The position numbers were made by a program, and so were the translations under genes. From NCBI GenBank assembly GCA_019117495.1, contig DWZP01000008.1:42193-106192 (forward strand): 64,000 nucleotides of DNA, read 5' to 3'. Positions 15,826-23,945 of the stretch are shown here, in pieces. Each line of letters opens with the position of its first letter. Positions within the stretch are counted from its first letter, which is position 1. This stretch comes from Fusicatenibacter_A intestinipullorum (GTDB taxonomy: Bacteria; Bacillota; Negativicutes; Acidaminococcales; Acidaminococcaceae). The notes under the pieces were generated by a model. It saw only the letters and a program-made list of their open reading frames with translations. It did not search any database and was not told the origin of the DNA.

Positions 15826-16770
15826 TTATTTACCTGCCTTTCTTAAGCGCGGGTCAAGATGATTATAGGAAATATCAACGATAAGGTTAATTACCATATA
15901 CATCAGCGCTATCCACAGCACTATGCCCTGCACCAGCTGAAAATCGCGGTAAATAATTGATTGTACGGCAAGGTAGCCAAGCCCCGGCCACGAAAATACT
16001 ATTTCAACAACGGCCGCGCCGCCCAAAAGGTTGCCAAAGGATAAGCCCAGCAGGGTAATCAGCGGCAGCATGGCGTTCGGCAGAACTTCCTTCCATAAAA
16101 TATGGTTTTCGCTCATGCCGCGGGCACGCGCGCCGACAACATAATCCTGGTTAAGCTCTTCAAGCACCGTTGCGCGCACCTGGCGGGTGTATTTGGCCGC
16201 CATAACTATGCCCAGCGTTAAAGCAGGCAGCACCAGCGTTTCGGGACTTACGCGCCCGCCTACAATAGGCAGCAGGCCAAGTTTCAGCCCGAAAATCCAC
16301 AGCAGCATCAGGCCCATCCAAAAGTTAGGTACCGATACGCCAACGAAAGTAAGCCCGCGCACCATATAATCGAACCAGCTGTTGTGCTTAACGGCGCTGT
16401 AAATACCTGCCGGTATGGAAACCAGAAGCATAAAAACCGTTGATGCCACGGCAAGTATTACCGTTGCAGGCAGGCTGTGCATTAATTCTTCTATAACAGG
16501 CTTTTTAACCATGTATGAAAACCCAAAATCTCCCTGAACCACCCTTCCGAGCCAGTCGAGATACTGGAAGATAAACGGCTTGTCCAATCCCAGTTCATGG
16601 CGCAGCGCTTCAACTTCCTGCTGGCTTACAACAATATCCTCGTTGCCGGCAATCATCTGGCGCACAGGGTCGCCCGGCGACAGCATTACCAGCGCAAAGG
16701 TAATAAAGCTGATGCCCAGAAGCACAAGCACTATCTGCCCAATGCGCCCTAACAACTGTTTATTTGACAA
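15826..16770 (-). CDS. NikB/DppB-type permease
   Basis: A protein of about 314 residues, the length of NikB, starting SNKQLLGRIGQIVLVLLGIS and showing FITFALVMLSPGDPVRQMI, ELGLDKPFIFQYLDWLGRVV and the EAA loop RGMSENHILWKEVLPNAMLP. No ATG fits; I choose a TTG at 16770 because AGGGAG lies 9 nt upstream. An in-frame TTG at 16791 has its only SD (AGGAG) too close. It is the first gene of the importer operon and follows the riboswitch and its terminator. Confidence 0.88.
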   Translation of the reverse strand: MSNKQLLGRIGQIVLVLLGISFITFALVMLSPGDPVRQMIAGNEDIVVSQQEVEALRHELGLDKPFIFQYLDWLGRVVQGDFGFSYMVKKPVIEELMHSLPATVILAVASTVFMLLVSIPAGIYSAVKHNSWFDYMVRGLTFVGVSVPNFWMGLMLLWIFGLKLGLLPIVGGRVSPETLVLPALTLGIVMAAKYTRQVRATVLEELNQDYVVGARARGMSENHILWKEVLPNAMLPLITLLGLSFGNLLGGAAVVEIVFSWPGLGYLAVQSIIYRDFQLVQGIVLWIALMYMVINLIVDISYNHLDPRLRKAGK

Positions 16771-16811
16771 AACACACCACTCCCTAACCAAAACTCCTGA
16801 TAACCAAAATA

Positions 16812-16849
16812 AAACTCCCTGCCATTTAAGTTTGGCAGCAGGGAGTTTA
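16812..16849 (-). terminator. Expression-platform terminator of cobalamin riboswitch 2
   Basis: AAACTCCCTGC and GCAGGGAGTTT form an 11-bp stem followed on the minus strand by TTATTTT. It stands between the aptamer and the NikB-like start, as expected for B12-controlled termination. Confidence 0.8.
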
Positions 16850-16864
16850 CAAACGCTTAAGTTT

Positions 16865-17015
16865 ATTTTAGTTCTCTTGCTACCATGCCGTCACACGCAG
16901 CACCGGAAAGCATTAAAGGCAGGCTGCTGACTTGCAAAGCTGCTTACAGCGGCGGGACCGTACCGATTTTGCACCGGGTTTCCATTTTAAGCCACAAGGC
17001 ACCTTTAACCAGTTT
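16865..17015 (-). promoter_or_regulatory. Cobalamin (B12) riboswitch 2
   Basis: The minus strand reads GGAAACCCGGTGCAAAATCGG, then ACGGTCCCGCCGCTGTAAGC, then CAAGTCAGCAGCCTGCC, matching the conserved cobalamin aptamer core. It heads the Nik/Dpp-type importer operon. Limits are approximate. Confidence 0.92.
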
Positions 17016-17034
17016 ATTCAATTATCATGTTTTA

Positions 17035-17063
17035 ATTTTAGCACTAATTACTAATAAAGTAAA
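17035..17063 (-). promoter_or_regulatory. Promoter of the riboswitch 2/Nik-type operon
   Basis: TTTACT (17063-17058), 17-nt spacer, TAAAAT (17040-17035) on the minus strand. Element sequences and spacing match the promoters of the other two riboswitch units. Confidence 0.75.
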
Positions 17064-17101
17064 TAATTTTTTTGTTAAAAATTTTAATTAGTATTTTATA
17101 C

Positions 17102-17123
17102 GGTATACCCGTATGGGTATACC
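17102..17123. promoter_or_regulatory. Palindromic operator candidate, copy 1
   Basis: Perfect 9-bp arms GGTATACCC and GGGTATACC around GTAT, about 39 nt upstream of the -35 of the riboswitch 2 promoter. The core TATACCC-GTAT-GGGTATA recurs at the same relative position before riboswitch 3. The arms resemble sites of CsoR/RcnR-type metal sensors, though their place upstream of -35 would also suit an activator. Confidence 0.6.
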
Positions 17124-17151
17124 TCCCTAAAAGTGCAAAACCTGCACCGCC

Positions 17152-17185
17152 TTGCGGATAAAGCTTATCGGGCAGCAGTCCGCAA
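17152..17185 (-). repeat. Inverted repeat downstream of the SLH porin
   Basis: Arms TTGCGGA and TCCGCAA enclose a short palindrome (GATAAAGCTTATC). A weaker hairpin GTGCA-GGTTT-TGCAC followed by TTTT lies just beyond, at about 17132-17146. Either may end the porin transcript; neither is a strong terminator. Confidence 0.4.
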
Positions 17186-17245
17186 ATATTTTGCTTATGC
17201 TGCGTATGCCTTATCCCGGCAGTACAGGTAATTTAATTTAATTTA

Positions 17246-18484
17246 TCAGAACATAATTTTCAGACGGCTCCAGAGCACCTGGTCATCCAGTCCGCTTTCC
17301 TTACCTTCAAGGTCATAGTAATGCAGCTGGTAAACCATGTTTTTGGCAAGAGTTACGCCGCCGCCGACCATATAGCCTTTAAAGCCTTCATCTACATAGT
17401 AACTCCAGTCGCCCGGGTACATGGTATGTGCCACAAAAGTACCTGCGCCCTGGTCATAGTAATTGGCAAACAGACCCCATGTGCCGGGTTTGTTTTTATC
17501 GGCACCTTTGTAATTAAGGCCTACAACATAACCGTTGGTGTCAACGTCTTTATACTTGGAATTATCCCTTAAATCAATATCTGAATCAAGGTAAGTTGCC
17601 GCCAAAGTAAAATCACCGAATTTATAATTGGCGCTTAAATTCCATATGCCATTATCCGTGCCTGTTTTTGCACTGTTATCTATACCGTAACTTTCAATAG
17701 AAGCTAAAGCATCCTGAAATTTATCATAACCGCCAGAAAGGCTTAAATTGCCAACTTTACCGCCAACAGATGCGCCCCACATTTTATCATAGCCATAATC
17801 AGTGGGAATACCGTAATAAGCGGTAAGTTTTACATTCTTGCCGTAAGACAGCTCAATTTTTTCGGCAGTATCATCATAAATAAAACCATTGCCTGCATAG
17901 TGGTCTGTTTTACCGGCAATTACTTTTGCACCGCCAATTTTGCCGTTTACATAAGCCTGATTGAATTTCAGGGTATCGTCACCGCTGCTGTTTTTAAGGC
18001 TCTGGTTATTTTCAAAACGCCCGGTATAGCTCCAGTCCTCATTAATATTGCCGTTTACAAAAATACGGCTGCGCAGGCGGTGCTGTGCTACTTTGCCTTT
18101 AGTTTTCTGCATATCGCCATTTCTGTCGCCGTATTCATAACGGATTTGCCCGGTAATGCGCACGTTATCTGCTTTCTTTTCCAAGTTTGCTACACGCACG
18201 CCAAGTCTGTCGAGCTCACCGGCAAATTCTGCTGCAAGTTTGTCTACGTTTGCGCCCTTCGCCATTGCTTTGGCTACAATCTGCGCCATTTCATAGCGCG
18301 TCATCAGCCTGTCGCCGCCGTAAGTGCCGTCAGGGTAACCTTCCACCACGCCTTCTGCAGCGAGTTTGTTCACGGCGTCATAAGCCCAGTGCCCTGCCGG
18401 TACATCGCTGAAAGGATTTGCCGCATACGCGGAAGCGGTAATTCCCATCGCTATCGTCATTGCTAAAAGTAAAGTTTTTTTCAT
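17246..18484 (-). CDS. SLH-domain outer-membrane porin (OmpM type)
   Basis: A 412-residue outer-membrane protein. A signal peptide (MKKTLLLAMTIAMGITASAYA) is followed by one SLH domain (about 24-80: NPFSDVPAGHWAYDAVNKLA, then GYPDGTYGGDRLMTRYEMAQ), a short coiled coil (about 85-107) and a beta-barrel rich in alternating aromatic strands (VRITGQIRYEYGDR onward) ending LKIMF. In diderm Firmicutes the SLH domain tethers the outer membrane to peptidoglycan polyamines while the barrel is a pore. AAGGAGG lies ahead of ATG. It is the sole gene under riboswitch 3, so it may be a channel for corrinoids or metal complexes made when B12 is scarce. Confidence 0.92.
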   Translation of the reverse strand: MKKTLLLAMTIAMGITASAYAANPFSDVPAGHWAYDAVNKLAAEGVVEGYPDGTYGGDRLMTRYEMAQIVAKAMAKGANVDKLAAEFAGELDRLGVRVANLEKKADNVRITGQIRYEYGDRNGDMQKTKGKVAQHRLRSRIFVNGNINEDWSYTGRFENNQSLKNSSGDDTLKFNQAYVNGKIGGAKVIAGKTDHYAGNGFIYDDTAEKIELSYGKNVKLTAYYGIPTDYGYDKMWGASVGGKVGNLSLSGGYDKFQDALASIESYGIDNSAKTGTDNGIWNLSANYKFGDFTLAATYLDSDIDLRDNSKYKDVDTNGYVVGLNYKGADKNKPGTWGLFANYYDQGAGTFVAHTMYPGDWSYYVDEGFKGYMVGGGVTLAKNMVYQLHYYDLEGKESGLDDQVLWSRLKIMF

Positions 18485-18505
18485 TAAAATTCCTCCTTAA
18501 AAAGT

Positions 18506-18538
18506 AAAACCGTCCCCGGTTTTTCGGAAACGGTTTTT
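18506..18538 (-). terminator. Expression-platform terminator of cobalamin riboswitch 3
   Basis: AAAACCGTTTCCG and CGGGGACGGTTTT pair (with a small mismatch) around a 5-A loop, followed by ACTTTTT on the minus strand and then the porin SD. The layout equals that of the other two units. Confidence 0.7.
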
Positions 18539-18594
18539 ATGCAAAGATACATTAACGCCTTAATGCGCAATTATCAATACATACCCGTCTCCCG

Positions 18595-18735
18595 CAGGCT
18601 AAGCTAAATGCTTATGTGCAGCAATCTGCTGGCTTGGGCTTAACCAAAACCTGCCTGCATAACAGGCATGCCCTTACAGCGGCGGGACCGCACCGGCTTT
18701 GCACCGGTTAACATTACTGCACAACAATATTAACC
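18595..18735 (-). promoter_or_regulatory. Cobalamin (B12) riboswitch 3
   Basis: The minus strand holds TTAACCGGTGCAAAGCCGG, TGCGGTCCCGCCGCTGTAAG and AAGCCAGCAGATTGCTGC, the conserved cobalamin aptamer elements. It controls the SLH porin. Boundaries approximate. Confidence 0.92.
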
Positions 18736-18742
18736 TGGTTAT

Positions 18743-18771
18743 ATTTTAGCACTACTTCTCATTAATGTAAA
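18743..18771 (-). promoter_or_regulatory. Promoter of riboswitch 3/SLH porin
   Basis: TTTACA (18771-18766), 17-nt spacer, TAAAAT (18748-18743) on the minus strand, matching the other riboswitch promoters including the spacer end GTAGTGC. Confidence 0.75.
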
Positions 18772-18811
18772 TACACTATCAGTAAATTTTACTATTTAAT
18801 TTTATATATCG

Positions 18812-18829
18812 TATACCCGTATGGGTATA
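18812..18829. promoter_or_regulatory. Palindromic operator candidate, copy 2
   Basis: TATACCC and GGGTATA arms around GTAT, about 41 nt upstream of the -35 of the porin promoter. It shares an 18-nt core with the copy at 17102-17123. Confidence 0.6.
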
Positions 18830-18834
18830 AAAAT

Positions 18835-18864
18835 AAACCCCGGAACTTTTTAATTCCGGGGTTT
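18835..18864 (-). terminator. Terminator of ppsA
   Basis: AAACCCCGGAA and TTCCGGGGTTT make a perfect 11-bp stem followed on the minus strand by TATTTTTA, 30 nt beyond the ppsA stop. Confidence 0.85.
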
Positions 18865-18893
18865 ACAGGTATTACACCGCTTTATTGATAAAA

Positions 18894-21272
18894 TTACCAG
18901 TCAAGGTTTTCGGTTTCAACGCGGCCTCTGCCGGTAAGGGCATCCAGCATAATGCGCTGTTCAAGCTGTGCGGCAAGTTTTTTGGTAAATTTAACGGTAT
19001 CCGGGTTTACGGACATGCTGTCGATACCGCTCTTAATGAGGAATTCGCAGAATTCAGGATATACGCTCGGTGCCTGGCCGCAGATGGAAACGGTTTTGCC
19101 GTCTTTATGGGCTACTTCGATAAGGTGGCGGATTGCACGGCGTACTGCCAGATTGCGTTCGTCATAAATATGGGATACGGTGTCGTTGTCACGGTCGCAG
19201 CCCAGAATCAGCATGGTAAGGTCGTTAGAGCCGATGGAGTAACCGTCAACATATTTGTTGAACTGGTCGGCAAGAATAATATTGGAAGGAATTTCTGCCA
19301 TCAGCCATACTTTAAAGTCTTTGCCGCGTACAAGGCCTTCGCCTGCCATAATGGCGGTAACTTTTTCACATTCTTCCACGTTGCGGCAGAACGGAATCAT
19401 TACGTTAAGGTTTTTCAGGCCGAATTCTTCGCGTACTTTGCGTACTGCCTGGCATTCCAGTTTGAATGCTTCTACATATTTCGGGTCATAGTAACGGGAA
19501 GCGCCGCGCCAGCCAAGAAGTGCGGAAGGTTCATACGGCTCAAATTCGTCGCCGCCCTTCAAATCGCGGTATTCGCTGGATTTGAAATCGCTGAAGCGCA
19601 GGGTTACCGGACGCGGAGCCATTGCCTGGCATACCTGGCGGATGCCTTCGGCAAGCTGGTCAACAACTTTTTCCGGATGGCCGGTTTTAATAAGATACAG
19701 CGGATGTTCATGAATGTAAGTGGTCCAGATAAATTCTTCGCGCATCAGGCCAATGCCGTCGCAGGGCAGTGCGGAATATTTTTCTGCAAGGTCCGGGTCA
19801 CCGAGGTTCATGTAAATTTTGGTGCCGGTCGGCGGGAAGTATTCGGCAACGGGAGCAGCAGCCTGAGCCTGTGCTTCCGGTTTCTTTTCTTCCAGAATGC
19901 CTTCATATACAACGCCATGGGTTGCGTCAACGGTTACATCAATGCCGTCGGGAACGGTAGTGGTTGCAGCTTCACCGCGGCTCTTGGTGCCTACGATACA
20001 TGGAATGCCAAGCTCACGGCTTACAATGGAAGCGTGGCAGGTCATTCCGCCGCTGTCGGTTACAATGGCTTTAGCTTTCTTCATAGCCGGTACCCAGTCA
20101 GGAGCGGTCATTTCGGTTACGAGGATTTCGCCTTCCTTGAACTCGTCGATATGGGACGGGTCGAGGATAACGTGAGTGCGGCCGGATACAAGGCCCGGGC
20201 TTGCGGGCAGGCCTTTAACGATAACCTTGCGGTCGGCAGCTGCTGCTTTTGCTTCAACTTTAGGTTTGTTTTCTTTATTGCGGCGGCTCCATACGGTTTC
20301 GGGGCGTGCCTGGAGAATCCAGATTTTGCCGTTGCGGGAATCAATGCCCCATTCCATATCCATATAGCAGCCATAATGTGCTTCAATTTTTTTAGCGTAG
20401 CCTGCAAGTTCAAGAATCTGTTCGTCGGTAAGGGTCTGAACATTGCGTTCTGCTTCCGGTACGGGCAGTTCTTCGCAGTCGCCGCCTTCTTTGCGCACAA
20501 GCATAACGTCCTGCTCGTTTACGCAGCGGTCAACAATTTTATTTTCTGCTTTGGAAACGGTGTAGTTATCCGGGGTAACGGTACCCTGTACAACATATTC
20601 GCCAAGGCCGAAAGCAGCTTCAATAAGGATGTTGCTGTCGTCGCCGGTAGCAACGTTAACGGTAAACATAACACCGGCGGCTTTGCTGAATACCATCATT
20701 TGAATAACTGCGCTGAGAGCTACTTCGATATGGTCGAAGCCCTGTTTTTCACGGTAGTATACGGCGCGGTCGGTAAAGCAGGAAGCATAGCATTCCTTAA
20801 CTTTCGCAATAATGTTTTCTGCGCCTTTTACGTTAAGGTAAGTATCCTGCTGGCCTGCAAAGCTGGCATCCGGCAGGTCTTCTGCGGTTGCGCTGCTGCG
20901 TACTGCAACATAAGGTTCAGCTTCGCCAACTTTTTTGCCCAGTTCTTCATAAGCTGCGGCAATGGCTGCTTTTAAATCTTCCGGCATTTCTTCTGCCATA
21001 ATGGCTTCGCGCAGGCGTGCGCTTACGTCGCGCAGCAGAGCGCTGTTTTCAACGTCGGTAAGTTCAGCCAGGATAGCCTGCATTTTTTCTTTCAGGCCGC
21101 TCTTTTCAATAAAATATCTATAAGCATATGCAGTAGTTGCAAAACCATACGGTACAGGTACATCAGTTTTAGATGTCATTTCACCAAGAGAGGAAGATTT
21201 GCCGCCTACAATGGCAACGTCGCCTCTTTCCATTTGCTCGAACCAGAGAAGAAATTCTTTTTCCTTATTCAT
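18894..21272 (-). CDS. ppsA: Phosphoenolpyruvate synthase
   Basis: A 792-residue enzyme, the same length as E. coli PpsA, that makes PEP from pyruvate and ATP for gluconeogenesis. The N-terminal nucleotide-grasp domain starts ERGDVAIVGGKSSSLGEM; the swivelling phosphohistidine is in SGGMTCHASIVSRELG (near 420); the C-terminal PEP barrel ends with SICGQAPSVYPEFCEFLIKS, which holds the conserved catalytic Cys. It has its own promoter with an overlapping palindrome and a strong terminator, so it is monocistronic. The absence of an AMP/ADP-type regulatory neighbour argues against PPDK. Confidence 0.94.
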   Translation of the reverse strand: MNKEKEFLLWFEQMERGDVAIVGGKSSSLGEMTSKTDVPVPYGFATTAYAYRYFIEKSGLKEKMQAILAELTDVENSALLRDVSARLREAIMAEEMPEDLKAAIAAAYEELGKKVGEAEPYVAVRSSATAEDLPDASFAGQQDTYLNVKGAENIIAKVKECYASCFTDRAVYYREKQGFDHIEVALSAVIQMMVFSKAAGVMFTVNVATGDDSNILIEAAFGLGEYVVQGTVTPDNYTVSKAENKIVDRCVNEQDVMLVRKEGGDCEELPVPEAERNVQTLTDEQILELAGYAKKIEAHYGCYMDMEWGIDSRNGKIWILQARPETVWSRRNKENKPKVEAKAAAADRKVIVKGLPASPGLVSGRTHVILDPSHIDEFKEGEILVTEMTAPDWVPAMKKAKAIVTDSGGMTCHASIVSRELGIPCIVGTKSRGEAATTTVPDGIDVTVDATHGVVYEGILEEKKPEAQAQAAAPVAEYFPPTGTKIYMNLGDPDLAEKYSALPCDGIGLMREEFIWTTYIHEHPLYLIKTGHPEKVVDQLAEGIRQVCQAMAPRPVTLRFSDFKSSEYRDLKGGDEFEPYEPSALLGWRGASRYYDPKYVEAFKLECQAVRKVREEFGLKNLNVMIPFCRNVEECEKVTAIMAGEGLVRGKDFKVWLMAEIPSNIILADQFNKYVDGYSIGSNDLTMLILGCDRDNDTVSHIYDERNLAVRRAIRHLIEVAHKDGKTVSICGQAPSVYPEFCEFLIKSGIDSMSVNPDTVKFTKKLAAQLEQRIMLDALTGRGRVETENLDW

Positions 21273-21315
21273 GTCCGTTACTCCTTTGTAATATACTTTT
21301 AGGGTTGCACCCTTA

Positions 21316-21355
21316 ATATAGTGTATACTATATCACACTTGTGTATTATATTCAA
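21316..21355 (-). promoter_or_regulatory. ppsA promoter with overlapping palindromic operator
   Basis: TTGAAT (21355-21350), 17-nt spacer, TATAGT (21332-21327). The -10 lies inside a palindrome (arms ATATAGT and ACTATAT around GTAT, 21316-21333), a natural place for a repressor. A second small repeat AGGGT-TGC-ACCCT at 21301-21313 lies in the leader. Confidence 0.6.
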
Positions 21356-21386
21356 GCTGTTTTAAAAATTTCTCCAAACATTTTAC

Positions 21387-21417
21387 AAAAGCCCGCCATT
21401 TTATTATGACGGGCTTT
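21387..21417 (-). terminator. Terminator of the TAXI-TRAP operon
   Basis: AAAGCCCG(T/C)C arms around an AT-rich loop followed by TTTTGT on the minus strand, 19 nt after the TRAP permease stop. Confidence 0.75.
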
Positions 21418-21435
21418 AAATTAAACTATTTTAAA

Positions 21436-23373
21436 TTATTTAGGGTTTTTACGGCTCCACAGATAACCGATTGCCATTAAAACAACACCGGCAACGTCGG
21501 TATACAGGCCCGGGTCGATAAGGCCGAGGCCGCCGAAGAAGAACAGGCAGCGCTGCAGGAAGCTAAGATGGCGTGTAAAGTACGCGCCCATTGCCGCAGC
21601 AACGCCAACCATGCCCAAAATAGCCGTGCAGCAAGAGAATACAACGCCGAACGGGGTAGCGTTAATCATCAGAATTTCAGGCGACAGTACAAAGATGTAC
21701 GGAATGATGAACGCCGCAATAGCCAGTTTGGAAGCGTTGATACCGGTACGCAGCGGGTCGCCGCCGGAAATACCGGAACCGGCGTAAGCTGCCAGAGCAA
21801 CCGGCGGGGTAATATCGGCAACAATGCCGAAGTAGAATACGAACATATGCGCTGCCAGTACAGGCACATCCATCTGGATAAGGGCCGGTGCAGCAATGGT
21901 GGAAGTAATTACGTAGTTAGCGGTTGTAGGCACGCCCATGCCAAGAATAAGGGAAGTAAGCATGGTAAATACCATTGCCGGCATAAGGTGGCCGCCTGCA
22001 AGGTCAAGCAGTGCGGTTGCCATTTTAAGGCCAACGCCGGTTTTGGTTACAACGCCGATAATAATACCGGCGGTTGCGCAGGCAATAAGTACGCCCAAAA
22101 TGCCTTTGGAACCGTTAATCATGCCGTTTACAAAATCTTTAAAGGTAATGCGGGTTGATTTGCGCAGACAGGAACTTACAATTGCAAGCACAATGCCTAC
22201 CAGAGCCGCACGCATCGGAGTATAACCGTTGGTAAGGAAGTAAATGATAGCGATAAGAGGAATTACCAGATGGCCTCTTTCGATGAAAATAGATTTGTAG
22301 CTAGGCATTTCATCGCGGCTCATGCCTTTAAGACCGAGCTTTTTAGCTTCAAAATGTACGCCCAGCCAAATGCCGGTAAAGTACAGAATAGCCGGAATAA
22401 CGCCTGCTTTAACAACTTCCATATAAGGAACGCCTACAAATTCAGCCATCAAAAAGGCTGCCGCGCCCATTACAGGAGGCATTAACTGGCCGCCGGTAGA
22501 AGCCGCAGCTTCAACGGCACCGGCAAAGTCTTTGCCGTAGCCTAATTTTTTCATCATCGGAATGGTGAACGAGCCGCTGCCTACTACGTTGGCAACGGAA
22601 CTGCCGGATACGGTACCTTCCAGAGCACTGGAGATAACCGCTACTTTGGCAGGGCCGCCGGATGCCCAGCCGGCAATAGCATTGGAAATATCAATAAAGA
22701 ATTTGCCAAGGCCGGTAGTTTCAAGGTAAGCGCCGAACAAAATAAACAGATAAATAAAGGTTGAAGATACGCCCATCGGGGTGCCGAAAATGCCTTCGGT
22801 TGTATAGTACAGGTAGTTTACAAGTTCATGCAGACCAAGGCCGCGGTGAGCAATAATGCCCGGCAGCATGCGCCCGAACAAACCGTACAGCACAAACAAA
22901 ATGGCAATGGTAATCATCGGCCAGCCAACTACGCGGCGTGCGCCTTCAATTACAAGCAGCGTGCCAATCAGCGCTATAATGTAGTCCGTTTCGTTGTTCA
23001 TACCTGCACGCAGTACCAAATCGTGGTAGAACACAACTATGTACATCGAAACAGCAACGCCTACAACGGCAAAGCCAACGTCAATCCAGTTCATTTCCTT
23101 ACGCGACCACGATTTGCGCATCGGGTAAAGCAAAAATACCAGGGCAAAACCAAAGGCCAGATGAATGGCTCTTTGCAGCTGCGCGTCTAAAATACCAAAC
23201 GCCGCAGTATAAACCTGAAAGATACAGAAAACAATGCAGATTGCATTAATAATCGTATTCCAAACGCCCGTAAGTTCCCTCTTATCCGATTCTTTATCGT
23301 ATTTTCTTAAAATTTCTTCTGCGGAAAGCTGGACCTTTTCAATATCGTCCATAATTTCTTTCTTTAAATCCAT
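21436..23373 (-). CDS. TAXI-type TRAP transporter fused permease (4TM/12TM)
   Basis: A protein of about 645 residues in which the small (DctQ-like) and large (DctM-like) membrane subunits are fused, as usual for TAXI TRAP systems. The N-terminal quarter holds the small-subunit helices. The large part has GTPMGVSSTFIYLFILFGAYL, the family stretch EAAASTGGQLMPPVMGAAAF, and GMGVPTTANYVITSTIAAPA. It should drive secondary, ion-coupled uptake of an organic acid. ATG at 23373 has GAGAGG ahead and is preferred over GTG at 23382. It follows the DUF1850 gene and the TAXI binding protein, completing the transporter. Confidence 0.93.
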   Translation of the reverse strand: MDLKKEIMDDIEKVQLSAEEILRKYDKESDKRELTGVWNTIINAICIVFCIFQVYTAAFGILDAQLQRAIHLAFGFALVFLLYPMRKSWSRKEMNWIDVGFAVVGVAVSMYIVVFYHDLVLRAGMNNETDYIIALIGTLLVIEGARRVVGWPMITIAILFVLYGLFGRMLPGIIAHRGLGLHELVNYLYYTTEGIFGTPMGVSSTFIYLFILFGAYLETTGLGKFFIDISNAIAGWASGGPAKVAVISSALEGTVSGSSVANVVGSGSFTIPMMKKLGYGKDFAGAVEAAASTGGQLMPPVMGAAAFLMAEFVGVPYMEVVKAGVIPAILYFTGIWLGVHFEAKKLGLKGMSRDEMPSYKSIFIERGHLVIPLIAIIYFLTNGYTPMRAALVGIVLAIVSSCLRKSTRITFKDFVNGMINGSKGILGVLIACATAGIIIGVVTKTGVGLKMATALLDLAGGHLMPAMVFTMLTSLILGMGVPTTANYVITSTIAAPALIQMDVPVLAAHMFVFYFGIVADITPPVALAAYAGSGISGGDPLRTGINASKLAIAAFIIPYIFVLSPEILMINATPFGVVFSCCTAILGMVGVAAAMGAYFTRHLSFLQRCLFFFGGLGLIDPGLYTDVAGVVLMAIGYLWSRKNPK

Positions 23374-23412
23374 TACATCCACCTCTCACAAACAAATTTT
23401 ATAAAAACAAAC

Positions 23413-23943
23413 TCATTCCAGCCAGTAACGGTATCGCGGTTCTGCTTTTATGGTAAGCAGCGTGCCGTGCCCGAACATCTTACATAAATCATATACAGTT
23501 TCACTATGCAGTATTTTGTGGCTCGCCTGCACTGCGGGCCGCATTTTTATAATTTTATAAGGCCGGTTTAATGTAAGTTTAAAATGCCCGTCAGGCAGCG
23601 CTTCAAATTTCCCTTCAGAGGCCGAAAACGGAAAGCCGCACCCCTGCGACTGGTAAATGGTATGCGTTAAAACCATATCGTCCGCGCCGTTAACGGTAAA
23701 ATTATCGCGCCACAGTGTAAGCTCATAAGAATGCTTGAATTCCATCTGCCAGGTTTCTCCCGGTTCAACCGCAAAACATGCTTTTGTTCCGTGCTCCGGC
23801 AGCATGGCAACTACAAGCTGCGAAGCATACCAGTAAAACAAACCTGCGGCGGCAATAACGCTGCATATAAAAACCGTATATAATTTAGATACACCCCGGT
23901 TACCGAGCACAAACGGTGACCGGGGCGTCTCTTTAAACCACAT
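23413..23943 (-). CDS. DUF1850 protein linked to TAXI-TRAP transporter
   Basis: A 176-residue protein with one N-terminal membrane segment (YTVFICSVIAAAGLFYWYAS, about 22-41) and an extracytoplasmic domain with the DUF1850 pattern: EPGETWQMEFKHSYELTLW, a central VLTHTIYQSQGCGFPF and a C-terminal hydrophobic strand. DUF1850 proteins are regularly found between TAXI binding proteins and fused permeases; their function is not established. It starts just after the binding-protein stop, so it is translationally linked. A role in assembly or ligand hand-over is inference only. Confidence 0.8.
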   Translation of the reverse strand: MWFKETPRSPFVLGNRGVSKLYTVFICSVIAAAGLFYWYASQLVVAMLPEHGTKACFAVEPGETWQMEFKHSYELTLWRDNFTVNGADDMVLTHTIYQSQGCGFPFSASEGKFEALPDGHFKLTLNRPYKIIKMRPAVQASHKILHSETVYDLCKMFGHGTLLTIKAEPRYRYWLE

Positions 23944-23945
23944 TG

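Noticed and set aside
18885..20975. A 696-codon open frame on the plus strand opposite ppsA
   Set aside because: It is entirely antisense to a canonical PpsA and has no recognisable domain or SD; long antisense frames arise here from the codon bias of the real gene.
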